A stretch of 64,000 nucleotides of DNA, from contig BDSI01000062.1 of assembly GCA_003117195.1 (NCBI GenBank), forward strand, positions 351,726-415,725, given 5' to 3'. Under the pieces are notes generated by a model. That model was given only the letters and a program-made list of their open reading frames with translations, was not told where the DNA came from and did no database searches. This stretch comes from Eudorina sp. 2006-703-Eu-15. Its lineage: Eukaryota; Chlorophyta; Chlorophyceae; Chlamydomonadales; Volvocaceae. Below, piece by piece: positions 23,646 to 39,900 of this stretch (its first letter is position 1; each line of letters begins with the position of its first letter). The translations under genes were made by a program, and so were the position numbers.

Positions 23646-26172
23646 ATGGTCCTCGCTGCAGAGCCATGTCGGGGGCTCAATGCTGACGACCCGCCGTGTA
23701 TCGTAGGCGTCAGGAAGCCGCCAAATAGCACGTCGGTGTCATATACCCGTATGAATTATGATCAGCGTCTCAAGCAGTGGGAAAAGCGGATGCGGAGCTC
23801 GTCCAGCATCTCCAGCTTCATTCCGACTGCCGTGCTTGGCGCGTCGCTGGACGACATCCCCCCTGTGATATTCGTCCTAATGCAGCGAATCAAGGAGCTG
23901 GGCGACCGCCCCGTGTTTGGAGGGTTCGGAAGACCCGATAAGGCCATGGCCGCTGGGCCAAGCGGCCAGCCTTGTCACCCTGTTCCGGGCTCCGGTGAGC
24001 AGGCACCCACATCAACGGTCGCAAATAACAGCGCACTGTACAAAGTGAAGAAGCTTCGCGATGAAGGGATGGAGTACATCGGGGCGCTCAGTGCTCAGGT
24101 GATCATGCTGGAGCAAGTCAGGCCGACGCCGGGACCCCAAATTTCTGTGCCAGCGGTTGGTGCAGGGGCAGCGGCGGACCAGGAGCCGGTGTCACCATCG
24201 ACCGCCTGGGCGGCGGCTGTGTCACCTGCATCGCCCACAGCGGCGGCGGCTGTGTCACCTGCATCGCCCACAGCGGCGGCGGCTGTGTCACCTGCATCGC
24301 CCACAGCGGCGGCGGCTGTGTCACCTGCATCGCCCACAGCGGCGGCGGCTGTGTCACCTGCATCGCCCACAGCGGCGGCGGCTTTGTCACCTGCATCGCC
24401 CACAGCGGCGGCGGCTGTGTCACCTGCATCGCCCACAGCGGCGGCGGCTGTGTCACCTGCATCCGCCCGGGCTGCTCTGCTGTCACCTCCTCCGTCGGGA
24501 AACCCCGCAGACTCAGATATCGCCGGGGACACCGGTGCGGCTTCCTCTGCCCGCGGGGTAACCACGAAGCCCGCCGCTGAAGGGGCCGAGAGGCGTCGTG
24601 AGCGAGGGCCGACTCCCAACGGCGGCCCAAACGACCCTACTCCACTTTCTGCTGGCGACCCCACATCAAGTAGTGCAGCAATGAGTGCTTCGGAGCAGTC
24701 GCTGCTGCTTCGGGATGCCTGGATGTTTTACCTGGGGTCGCTTCGGGGCCAGCTCGCCATGCTGCAGCGATCTCGCCCCGCTGCGGCCCTTCAAAAGCTT
24801 GTGTCAGCGGCGGTTGACGCAGCGGGGGATCCGGACCATGCGCCTGCATCGCCCGGGCCGGCGGCTGTGCCTGCATCGCCCGCCGGGGAGGACCCTGTGC
24901 CTGCATTGGACGAGGCGGAACGAGAGTCGCTCGCGTCATTGCACAATCCGCCAGGCGCCGAGCTGGCGCAGGAGAGCAGTGGGGCCTCATCCACTCGGAG
25001 AGGTGCCGCGGAGGTCGCCGCCGAAGGCGGCGAGAGTCGCGGGCGCAGCCCGGGTGTCGGACTTGCCGCGGCGGGGTCAGGGCGCGGCCCTGTCGCGGCT
25101 GCTGAGGCAGCGGCGGAGACGGAGACGGAGGCGGGGGCAGGGCCGCCGCCGGGTGTCGAGGGCCGTCGCACCGGCGGCGCAGCACGGACTCATAGGTGGT
25201 GCGGCTGCTTCCGAGGTGAGTGCGGGCACACGGGGATCTAGGGGTACATCCCTTCTCAATAGAGGAGTGCTTCGGTTGGTCTCCCCGATTTCATGCAGTT
25301 CCGATATGAATTGAACCCCGGGTGTCCCCTATCGCCCTGTTCATCGTGTCCCTTGCGTCAGCCTGATCCGGGCGGCGCTGGCATCACCGCTCAGCCCGAA
25401 CATCTGCCTTGAAGGTGGGTCAGGGGGATGCACCGTTGAGTGCCACAGGGGAAAGGAAGACGGCACACGGAAAGCGGCACACGGAAAGCGGCACACGGAA
25501 AGCGGCACACGGAAAGCGGCACACGGAAAGCCAGAGTGTACTTTGATGCAGCGATGAACTTTGAATGGAGAGGAGCCACGAGCCGAGCCACGGCGGAAAC
25601 GGCGGACGTTGTGGGGATGGCGCTCGGGGGGTTCGATGGGCGTTCGCTGCTGTCACGTGGTGCTGGGCTACGGTCCGCGGGGCCCGTGGGTCGGCTCTTG
25701 GCCGGGTGGATGGCCCCCGATGGCCCCCGATGGCCCCCGATGCCCCACGAGGTTCGTTCTTCGGGTTTATTTCTTTTTTTCAATTTAGCCCCCCCGAGGC
25801 CGAGTGCCCCGGGCGCTTCCCTGAGGGAGGACGGAAGAGGTTGCGCCTTGGTGCAGTGCCATGGCGCGCGTTCTTCTGTACCAGCTACCAGCCCCCTACC
25901 ATGTACCAGTCCTTCAGATGGGAAATCCCAGAGGCCCCGGCTGTGCCATTGTGCCCCAGGGACAAACAAAAAAAAACCGTTCGCCACACCACCTCCCTCG
26001 TCCCTCCCCTACAGCAGGCAAAATGCAAGTAACTGGCGCCGGTGGGGCAGCGACTGGGGCCGCGGCGGTGGCGACTCTTGCGCCGCCGCGGCCCAGCGCA
26101 GCCCCGGCAGTGCCAAACATTGATGCGGACGGGGGCGAGAGTGCGTTTCTTTGCTGTGGCGTCCCGGGGTGA
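23646..26172 (+). CDS. Ala/Pro/Ser-rich protein with 11-residue repeats, function unknown
   Basis: Proposed exons are 23646-25215 and 26015-26172, about 575 residues. The first open frame ends at a consensus donor (CCGAG|GTGAGT). The acceptor CCCTACAG at 26011-26014 continues the frame in phase to NIDADGGESAFLCCGVPG and a stop. The first frame alone would otherwise end at 25241. An alternative start is the ATG at 23754. Residues about 190-280 are seven full copies of VSPASPTAAAA coded by a 33-bp repeat. Two segments flanking the repeat resemble each other: LRDEGMEYIGALSAQVIMLE (about 139-158) and LRDAWMFYLGSLRGQLAMLQ (about 354-373), each a predicted amphipathic helix. I recognise no known domain. 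The acceptor is NAGNAG-type (CAGCAG), allowing a one-residue variant. Confidence 0.5.
24219..24480 (+). repeat. 33-bp tandem repeat coding (VSPASPTAAAA)n
   Basis: Seven full units start at 24219, 24252, 24285, 24318, 24351, 24384 and 24417, with a diverging eighth from 24450. Units are almost identical; the one at 24384 has a single G-to-T change giving leucine. Because the unit is a multiple of three, copy-number change keeps the frame. Confidence 0.95.
25465..25534. repeat. 14-bp tandem repeat CGGCACACGGAAAG
   Basis: Five consecutive copies of CGGCACACGGAAAG lie in the proposed intron of the 23646-26172 gene. A second short array (GATGGCCCCC, three to four copies) lies at 25711-25745 in the same intron. 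Confidence 0.9.
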
Positions 26173-26333
26173 CAGGGTGTTGGCTAAGAGACCCGCCCGA
26201 CCCGGACCAGGACAGGGACCCGGGGCGAAAGGTAGGGTGCCTTCACACCACACAGGGCGGCTGACGTGAGGGAACCGTGTTGCTGTGGGCAGGATCAACA
26301 TGTCGGCACCATTGCTTGGCACGAGGAACGCGC

Positions 26334-26436
26334 GCGTTCCTCCTGGGTTAGGTCCTGGGGGGTGGGGAGGCGGTCCTAGGAGATAGGGCCCTGCTGATGG
26401 CCCCCCACCCCCCAGGACCTAACCCAGGAGGAACGC
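26334..26436. repeat. Perfect 34-bp inverted repeat (hairpin), 35-bp loop
   Basis: Left arm 26334-26367 begins GCGTTCCTCCTGGGTTAGG. Right arm 26403-26436 is its exact reverse complement, ending AACCCAGGAGGAACGC. The loop is 26368-26402. The left arm also overlaps a smaller palindrome, GGAACGCGCGCGTTCC, at 26325-26340. A four-T run follows the right arm. It could be a small-RNA precursor or a foldback element. Confidence 0.85.
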
Positions 26437-26589
26437 TTTTCATCCTTGATTGAGGATAGCCGCCGGCATGCTGATCCTGCCAAAGGAACGGCCGCCTGTT
26501 CAGGAAGCTGCACCCCGACATGGATGGCCGCTACTGATCACGTGGGACTGGAGATGCATGGGGCACACCGACACAAATGAATGAATGAA

Positions 26590-27138
26590 CGTTACAGCGG
26601 ACCCCAGAGGGATCAGCGGTGTATACGGTACCACGACATGTCCGGGCTCGTTCCTGGGTTTGGTTCTTTCCTTGTTGCACGGTGCAACGGCTGCTGCTGC
26701 CTTGCCCCCCAGTCCGCAACCCGTGTGGCGGGTGGGGTCGCTCGTGGGGTGCAAGGCAGCAGCGCTGCTCTCGTCAAGACTCATAACGCCGGCGGGCGCG
26801 CTCGGGCGGGGACCGAGCGACCACCGCGGGTTTTGGCAGGGCCAGAGGGAAGCGGGTGATGCGTAGCTGGCTGCGGCTGTCACAGATGATCCGCGGGGTC
26901 CACTGAACCTTGATGTCACTGTGTAATTTGAACCAAGTAAAGACGGCAGTTCGTCCCGCCCTTTACTGTGCCTATCCGTTTGGTAGTTTTGCCCCGCTGT
27001 GCGCCTCTGCTTGCTTCAGTGTCTGTCTGGGTGGGGTCAAATGGCCCGATGTGTTTTTTATTCGCAGCGTTGAGGTGTGGAGGTGTCTTGCCGCCTTATG
27101 GTGGGGCCTGCCCTGGCCCACTGGGGTCCGCTGTAACG
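26590..27138. mobile_element. Short element bounded by inverted repeats (CGTTACAGCGGACCCCAG)
   Basis: CGTTACAGCGGACCCCAG occurs at 26590-26607 and, in inverse orientation, at 27121-27138. The 549-bp interval between has no coding capacity, which suggests a MITE-like non-autonomous element. The same terminal motif recurs at both ends of homologous blocks at 49983-50500 and 57433-57850, in less perfect form. No clear target-site duplication was found. Confidence 0.5.
26922..26926 (+). terminator. TGTAA poly(A) signal candidate
   Basis: TGTAA about 750 bp after the stop at 26172 of the low-complexity gene. It lies inside the inverted-repeat element, so it may be coincidental. Confidence 0.25.
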
Positions 27139-28247
27139 ACATTTATTCAGTTGTGCTGGATACCGATAGTTGTTCCGAAGTGTCGGCGCTTGAGAGGCTT
27201 GGTTGCTGGGTCGCGAGTCCTGAGCGAACTGATGTTTGGGGATTGCAGGGAGGTGGCGCACACCCAGTTAGTTACCGGTTGTCGTTCTGAGGCACGCTAA
27301 GAACGATTGTTGAAGGGATGCCCTACTGCCGTCGCGCCCAGTCGTGGCCTTGTGGTAATTTTGCCTGCTGCACGACTGTAGCTGGTGCCGCCCGTCGTTC
27401 CGTACCGCTGCAGCTTCGTCTGTGCCGTTGGTACAGACATTCGCCAAACAGGGAAAGACTGGTCCGCCAATCACCGGTCTGAATCGTGCAGCAGTCCTCC
27501 GAGTTTGCAACACCGGATTAAACCCCGTATGTGTCCACATCTTCCGTCTTTGCTGCGGTGTTTTACGATGCAATCAGATAGAAACCCGACCAGCGCTGTT
27601 CTACTTCCGGGCATTCTAAGGAGGTGGTTATGGCGGCCTACTGAACCGACTTTAGAAATTACATCCCCCCGTCCGTCCTACCGATCTGTCTCATCCGCAA
27701 CCTCATCACTCCCAGGCAGCCAGGTGTCATGCGGCAATAAACATATGTGGTAGCGCGCACATGACAACCTGACCTTGCCTTGTGCGTACGATGTTAGTTG
27801 CAGCTCCCTCTCGCTCTGGCGGCCTACATCCGTTCTCATGAATGAGGCCAAGGAAAATTTTCACTCAACTCTCCAAACTGACGCGCAGTGCAATTGCTGC
27901 ATCATAATACAAAGCCGCTGCTGCTGTGTAAGCACCGACCGACCCGCAATCGTGCAAACGATATCGTCCACCTCGGCACTCACACGAGCAAGAGCTGACC
28001 GCAACACGGTGCGATGGGGGCCAGAGCGCAGGTCACGGCTGACCCAGCCATTTCCTCTGGTGCCATTCACCAGCCCTGCCTGTCGCCTGAAACATCACAG
28101 CGCTCCGGTCTCGTCATGTTTTAGTCTGTACCACACTCGACAACAGGGAGGTATAAGATACACCACCGCGCGGCACGGGCAGCGCCATTGGCGCGTGCAC
28201 CGCCTCTTAAATGTCCGATCACAACAAAAAACGCGACGAGGAACGAA

Positions 28248-28252
28248 TTACA
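28248..28252 (-). terminator. TGTAA poly(A) signal candidate for FTSH2
   Basis: TTACA on the plus strand reads TGTAA on the coding strand, about 620 bp after the FTSH2 stop, in an AT-richer stretch. Confidence 0.4.
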
Positions 28253-28867
28253 TTGTAAAACGTAGTATACCAAGGACACAGGAACACATGCATAACACGC
28301 AACCAACACCAGAAGTCAACGTGCTGACAACGCGCTCTCGGCAACGGCGCAGCAGTTGCTTGTACGGCAACCCGACACCGTATGTACGGCAAGCGCACCT
28401 GTGGAACGCCCCGTTGGGTACAACCACAAAATGGTGATACACTCCTCCTCCTAGGTGTGCATGTGGGCATTTCAACGGGAATACCTTACCACATTCACTC
28501 CTTCGCTGCCAAGCTCCCCCGATCCTGATTGCCGCCAGGACCGCGTTATCCTCCTGATTTCTTCCTTAATCAATCCGGCCTGGGGACATGCTGCGCGACA
28601 CGGCTTCGCTGCGCTGGCGTACCTATCCACGACATGCAAAAGACGCCACCACTCAAGCTGCGCCGCAGCCGCTTCGCGAGCCCAGGTTCATACTCCCACG
28701 AGGTCATCGCTCGACCCTTGACGATGTACGTCCCGAGCTGCCGAACGCTGCACCAAACAGCGGATTCCGACGCGGGGCTTCAGTAGCTGCGCCCGCCCTC
28801 AATAATCTGACCAATAAGAGAAGCTCCAGCGATCAATCAATCAATCAGCGTCAAGCTCCCGGTTTCT

Positions 28868-33695
<4,828 letters not shown>

Positions 33696-33980
33696 TGTGT
33701 GTTGGGCACGAGTGTTGTAGGCAGTGGTGAATAAGTACTTGCTCGTATCCCTGGCGGACAATCTGAAATTGCAAGTACTGTCTCAAACAACAAGCCTCGA
33801 TCTAGCATTTACGGATGCCCTGCAGCTTTAAATGTCGCCACGGGCGCGTCACTGGCCTTGGACTCTGAAACCACACGTTGAGTGCGGGCCCTATGCTTCC
33901 CGTGTGATGGATGCTATGTGTGGTATGGAAAGAGTGGCCAAGCGTAGGTAACACCGTTTCCATGCTTTTGATACGTCGCG
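33696..33980. promoter_or_regulatory. 285-bp divergent promoter region, FTSH2 and chaperonin-like gene
   Basis: The start codons of FTSH2 (leftward) and the chaperonin-like gene (rightward) are only 285 bp apart, so both promoters and 5' UTRs must overlap here or use the flanking exons. No coding sequence or clear TATA motif was recognised. Confidence 0.5.
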
Positions 33981-36900
33981 ATGGCACATCTGCAGCGTGC
34001 GGTAGCGAGCATTTGCGGACATGAGTTAGCCATGTCGGTTGGTTTAGGACCTCACGGTGAGATGTCTCGTGTGATGTGCAACATAATTGAGAATAAATTA
34101 CACATGTGTATTAATGCTACCCGTAATGATTGAAAGGAAAACCAACTGTTATGCGGTTCCCGACCGTCGACGGAATACATTCAGGTCTCGACCAGCTTTA
34201 CATCGATGAAGCTAATCAACCAACAATTACAAATTGCGGTGACGTAATCCTCTCATCAGACGCCCCGGGGGATGCATTGGGCGCGCTCATTCTGAAGCTT
34301 GTCGCGGTGAGCCAACTTCTCGCTTTTGGTTATACCCGTGGCATTGGGTGTATCCCGCACTTCATTGGCAAATTCAAGTCTGTCGGGACCCTGGGTGACG
34401 TGAAGGGTTGCGAAGCCCCTAAAGTGAATCTGTTGGCCGTTACCCCCACCCCCTTTGCAGTTTGAATGCCAGTCCTCGGATCCTTGGCCCCCCCAACGCG
34501 CCTCATCCCGACCTTCCTTCCCCCTGCTGTCACCGCACCCGCTGTATGGACGACGGCCCCCTCAGGACAGCTGCGCCTCCCTGGGCGACGCCTCCAAGAG
34601 GGTGCTGCTGATGGTGCTGGCCGGCCTGCGGGAGGTACACTCGGTGCCGCGTTGCCGGGAGGAGGAGGAGGAGTGCAGTGTGGGAGGGAGGGGCCGGTGG
34701 ATAGATGCGCCGTAGATGCGCCGCTGTCAGGTGGTGCGACGGATCCGCGCCCTCGGGTCCCACCGCCTAACTTACATACCGGGATGGGACCGGAGGGCGG
34801 GCACGTCTGCCCGGTGGGTAGATGCGCCGGAATGAGGGGCCGATGGCACTGTCCTGGTTGACAGAGGGGCCGGTGGCAGAGCTCCGCGGTCAGCCCTCCG
34901 GGAACCCCCTCGAGCACCTCACCTCCTGATGCCGATGAGGGGCGCAGGAGGGGGGAGCAACAGCAGCTCTTGGGGAAGGCGAGGGAAGGCAGGGGGAAGG
35001 CAGGGGGTTAAATTGAAAAAAAGAAATAAACCCAGAGAACGTCCCGGGAAGGCCGGGGAAGAAGAGGGAGAGACGGGTCGGTCAACGAAAGACACGTTGG
35101 GCTGGCTGGGCTTGGCTCGTAACTGGCTTCCCCCCCTCCCCTCCCTCCCCTCTCCCCCCCTCCCGCAGTATCAGCGCACCGGTCTGCACCCGCACACGTT
35201 CCAGTACGACCTGGCGTCGCAGGTACGGCAGCGTGACCGCTGTGCCGTACTCGAAAGAGGGCCGTCGAGGGCGTCCGCCGGACCGAGAGGGGAATGGCGG
35301 CTTGAGAGCGATCATCCACATAGCCTGCCAGCCAACCCCCCTCACCCCCAATCCCCAGTTGTGCCACAGCACGTCCGGATGATCTGACCGTAGCATTGCA
35401 GCTGGACATCGACCGTTCCCAACGACCATTCAAACGGCCAACGACCAACGACTAACGTCCGACCTAAGAAAGCCACGCTGTGCTGTGTAGCTGTGTAGGT
35501 GTGTAGGTGTATCCGTCAGAGCGACCGAGTCGGTGATAAATGGTTACTATGTTGGTGGATCATTACTTGGTGATCACCAGTCGGTGATTGATGGATCATC
35601 ATTTGGCGGTCCCTGGTGGAGTCCCCTCGGCTCAGTCTCAGTCGCGGGCCCACGGACCTGCCGGCTCTCCTGCCAAGCTGCCATGTTGGTCCGGCCGAGG
35701 GCCGAACCTCCCGGATGGGGCGAGGCCTCAGCGCTTCCTCCCCACCCCCCAACCCCGGCCCGCCGAAGCAGGAAACCCCCATCCGCTGCCCTCCCCTCCT
35801 CCGGCACCTGGCCTGTCCTCTCTCGCACGCCAGGTGCTGCAGTGTACGGTGCCGTCTGCCGTACTGCACGTGCCGCTGCCGCGGGAGGGACCGCCGCCGG
35901 GCAGCGCCGCCGCCGAGGTGAGCCCGGACCCCGCCCCCTAGGGAGCCCTACCTCATGGCTCATACCCGGCTGGGAACCGAGTAACGGTGCTCTGAGACGA
36001 GCCGGGTCGAAGCCCGGGCAGCTCGGCTTGATCTTGGAGCAGCCTGTCTCATCGACCAGCCCGTTTACACCGACCAAGACCAACATGTTTTATCGACCCG
36101 TTTGGTGCCGAGGTCGTTCGTTGTGATGACGTGTCATGTGTCATGTGTGGCCCAACGGTGTCGGTTGTGGGCCCAACGGTCCAAGGTGTTGAAGGGCTGA
36201 AGCCGATGCGGTGTGGAGCCACTGCGGTGCTGTCCAGCAGAGGTGGAGGGTGGAGGGACCGGGAGCGGGTCATCCACCACCGGGGCGGCAAACACGCGGC
36301 CCCGCGCCCGACCACCGCCACGTGGCCGTGTGTGTATGTGTACGGCGAGCCCCTCCCCCGCCCTTCTTGGTGTGTTTCTTGGTGTGACGTCGTTTCCCCT
36401 CATACCTTAACTCTGGCGGCAGCTGCTACCAATTCCCTAAATCTCCCTCCCTCCTCCCCCCGCCCTTACCCCTAAACCCCTAAACCCTAAGCCCCCCATA
36501 CACAACCCCCCCCGCGCAGGTGCTCCACGCGCTCATCGCCACCCACCTGTGCGGTCAGGCGGGGGGCCCCTCCGCGGAGGAGCGCCTGGGGGACTGCCTG
36601 CAGGTGGGGGCGGGAGGTGGGGGAGGTGGGGTGTGGGGGAGGTGGGAGGTGGGGTGTGGGGGAGGTGGGGAGTGGGGGAGGTGGGGAGTGGGGTGAAGTG
36701 AAAGCGGCATGTCCAGGGCGATGGGTGGTGGTGGTGTTGGACTAGGAGAAAACAGCAGGGGGCGGGGGCGGGGGCGGGGGTGTGTGGGACACCCCAGTGG
36801 CTTACCCGGGGGGCGGGGCCAGTACCCGGGGTTCTTCATGTTTGTTTGCGCTGTCTTCTCCGGTGTCCTCTACCTGTCGGTGGGCAGGCGGTGCGGGGGG

Positions 36901-39900
36901 GGTTGCTCTCGGCGGGGGGGGAGCCTTATGTGAGCTGGGGAGCGGCTGCGGGCTTTTTGGGTTTGGGAGTGCGGGAGGGGGCCCGGCCCCGGATGATTCC
37001 TACCACGCTGAGCATCCGCGGACCGCCACTCCGCCTCTCCCTTTGGTGGGTTGTTATATGTGATTCCGCGCCGCCCGCCCCCTCCTGGCTCCTCCCCGGC
37101 TCAGGAGCTGGTGCTGCTGCAGCTGCGGGCTGCGGCGGCTGCAGGGCTGTCCGCCGCCCAGGTGGGTGCTGGGTGGGTGGCGGGGTGGGTGGGTGGCGGG
37201 GTGGGTGGGTGGCGGGGTGGGTGGCGGCCTCGGCCCTTTGCCGACCGGGAATGGATCGCGGTTTGAGCCGCCTGAGGTTCCCCTTTGGTCCTCCCCTGTA
37301 GTGGTTGTCCGCTGTGTCTTCTACTGTGTCCTCCACCGCGGCTACTTGCCTGCGGCGACATCCGTTCCATTCCGTTCCGCGGCGCGGCCGCGCTCCGCCG
37401 CGCGGCCTCTCTGCCGGTCATCTGGCGGCAGCGCGGCTTCAATCAGGTGTCTACCAATGTCCTCCATTCCTCCTTTCAACACTCCCCTTCCGGCCTTCTC
37501 CCTCCCGGCCTTCCTCCCTGCCTTAGTCTGCATATGTCTTCCAATTTCCTGTATCCCTCCCGGCCTTCCTCCCTGCCTTCGTCTGAGTATGTCTATCCCT
37601 CCCTCCCGCCCCCAGGCCCTGGCCGCCCTGCGTGACGACCCCCCTCTCGCCCGACTGCCCGGCGCCCCCGCCACCGAGTCGCGGCTGCTCCAGGGGGTGC
37701 TGCTGCACGAGGGGCCGCTGGCGGGGCCGGCGCCCAAGGGGGACGTGCTGCTGCAAAGGCAGGCAGGCGAGGATGACGGGCGGCGCGAGGGGGGGGACGG
37801 GGGGGCGGGGAATGGGTAGGTGGGGCAGAGCTCAAGCGGTGTGGCGCTGGCAGGTTAAAGGAGTGTCATTGCAACAAAACTGAATTTCCTCTCCGTCTGT
37901 GTCCAACCCGCACCGGCCCCCACTAATTTCCTGTACCCCCCACCTATCCCCCACCGCCCCCACCTATCCGACCTCACCACAGCCCCTTGTTCCTCGCTCT
38001 GGGATGTCCGTTGGAGGGCGAGGACATCGCCTTTGCGGGCGGGGCACGACAACGACGACGCGATGGCGGCGGAGGTTGTGGTGTGGCTGAGGAGGGCGGC
38101 GGAGGTGATCCAGCGGTGGCGGTGCGGGTGGGCTCGACGGCGGAGCGCGCGGCGGGTGAGGCGTCGGCGGCGGAGCTGGTACGGCAGCGGGTGGCGCTGC
38201 TGGCGGAGCGGGGCGTGGGGCTGGTGCTGCTGTGCGGCCGGGTGAGTGATCCCGGGGCGGGGGGTAGCGGTGGTGAGGTGGAGCGGGGAGGGGATGGTGG
38301 TGGCGGCGGTGGAGAGCGAGGACGATGGGTGGGTGGGAGGGTAACAACGCGAAGCGGGCCCAGAATGACCGGCAGGAGGGGGTAAGAGGGCGAGGAGCTG
38401 TCGCAATGTTTAGTTGGGCTCTTCGAGGGACACCCCGGGTGGAGGGTGGACGGTGGAGGGTAGGGGTTCAAGAGTCTCCGACAGGGTTTTCTTCGCCCCC
38501 TTTCCCTCCGGATCTCCCCCCGCAGCCGCCCTCCATAGCGACCCAGCTGTGTCACCAGTACGGCATCTGTCTCGTCGCCGGACTGGACGAGCAGGACGTC
38601 GCGCGCGCCTGCGCCGCCGGCGGCGCCGCGCCGCCGCTGTCTCGATCGGGTCCGGCGGCGCTGACGGCGGCGCCGCTGGGGCGCGCGGCGGCGGCGAGGC
38701 TGGTGGCGTTGGGCCCGGGGCGGTGGGGGCTGCTGCTGGAGTTCTCGGCGGAACAGCGGGCCGCGTCGGGCCAGGTACGAGTCACCGCGTGTATGTATTG
38801 TACGGCGGCAAGGCAGGCGGGCGGTGCCCTATCACCTTTGTCACGGTTGGCGCCGTTGGATCGCTCGGCTGGGATTAAGGATGAGAACCTGGCGGCAAGT
38901 GAGGGACGATGGGCGTCATCGGGTGTTCATTCAGTGAAGAAGAAAGCCGTCGCGCGGACCTGAAAACCTGCCGAATACTTATTACCTGCAAAATAATGAA
39001 CTGAATATATGATAATATGACCGGCGTGGTTGGGCGCGCAAGCACGCCACCCAACCACGCCGCTCATGTTTGGTGGCGTGCTTGAGCGCCATTCAACTGA
39101 CCAACTGTAGCACCTGCCCGTCGCAAACTGACCAACCACCCGCCGCCAACTGACCAACCACCCGCCGCCAACTGACCAACCAACCGCCGCCAACTGACCA
39201 ACCGTCCGCCGCCACAGGCCGCCTGCACTCTCCTGCTCCGGGGTGTCAGCGAGGTGGTGGTACGACAATCTGCGCGTGCCGTACGCCGCTGCCTGATCTC
39301 CGTGGCCGCCGCCGTCGGCACCATGTCACCCGCGGCTGCCGGCGGCGGTGATGTCGCCGTCGACGGTGCCAGTAGCGTTGACGACGTTGGCGCCGTCGCC
39401 AACACCGTTGGCGGCGGCGGCGTCAACACCGTTCACGGCGGCGGCGTCAACACCGTTGGCGACGGCGGCGTCAACACCGTGGACGGCGGCAGCGTCAACA
39501 CCGTTGGCGACGTTGGCGGTGGCGGCGGCGGCGGCGGCGAGTGCCTGGTGTTCGTTGCGGGCGGCGGCGGCTTTGAGGGGCTGTTGGAGATGCAGCTGAG
39601 GGAGCTGTCGGATGTGGCCAAGCGGGGCGTGCCCGAGGACCTGGGAGAGGCAGACGAGGGCGAGAAGGAGAGGGAGAAGGAGGAGCAGGGCTTGGAGTCT
39701 CAGCTAGCGGAGCAGGAGGCGGACGCGGAGGATGCAAGAGCGGCGAGCGAGGTGGGTCCAGGGGGGTGGGATGCATACTGCCGTACAAGCCGTACAGCGC
39801 ACCGTACGGCACGGCCAGGTGCGGCTGCTGCGGCGTCTGGATGATGGTGGGGGTCGAAACCCCCTTAGCAGTGATCCCCTTAGAGTCCCCCCTCCTCAAT

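Larger units (their letters stand above)
26173..28867. other. Intergenic region without recognised genes
   Basis: No open frame in these 2.7 kb resembles a known protein or shows the codon bias of the neighbours. It contains a strong hairpin (26334-26436), a short element with terminal inverted repeats (26590-27138) and, at its right end, the probable 3' UTR of FTSH2 (about 28250-28867). GC content falls in 27.3-28.5 kb. A (CAAT)n patch is at about 28833-28845. Confidence 0.5.

Noticed and set aside
23840..23930. RhoGAP-like start (IPPVIFVLMQRIKELG) in the low-complexity protein
   Set aside because: Only a short hydrophobic pattern resembles the family. The arginine finger and the rest of the domain are absent.
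27775..28437. 220-codon plus-strand open frame left of FTSH2
   Set aside because: No recognisable domain and codon use unlike neighbours. It overlaps the likely FTSH2 3' UTR on the other strand.
36464..36492. Telomere-like CCCTAAACC units (also near 57011)
   Set aside because: Only two or three degenerate units; far too short for an interstitial telomere and not the exact algal repeat.
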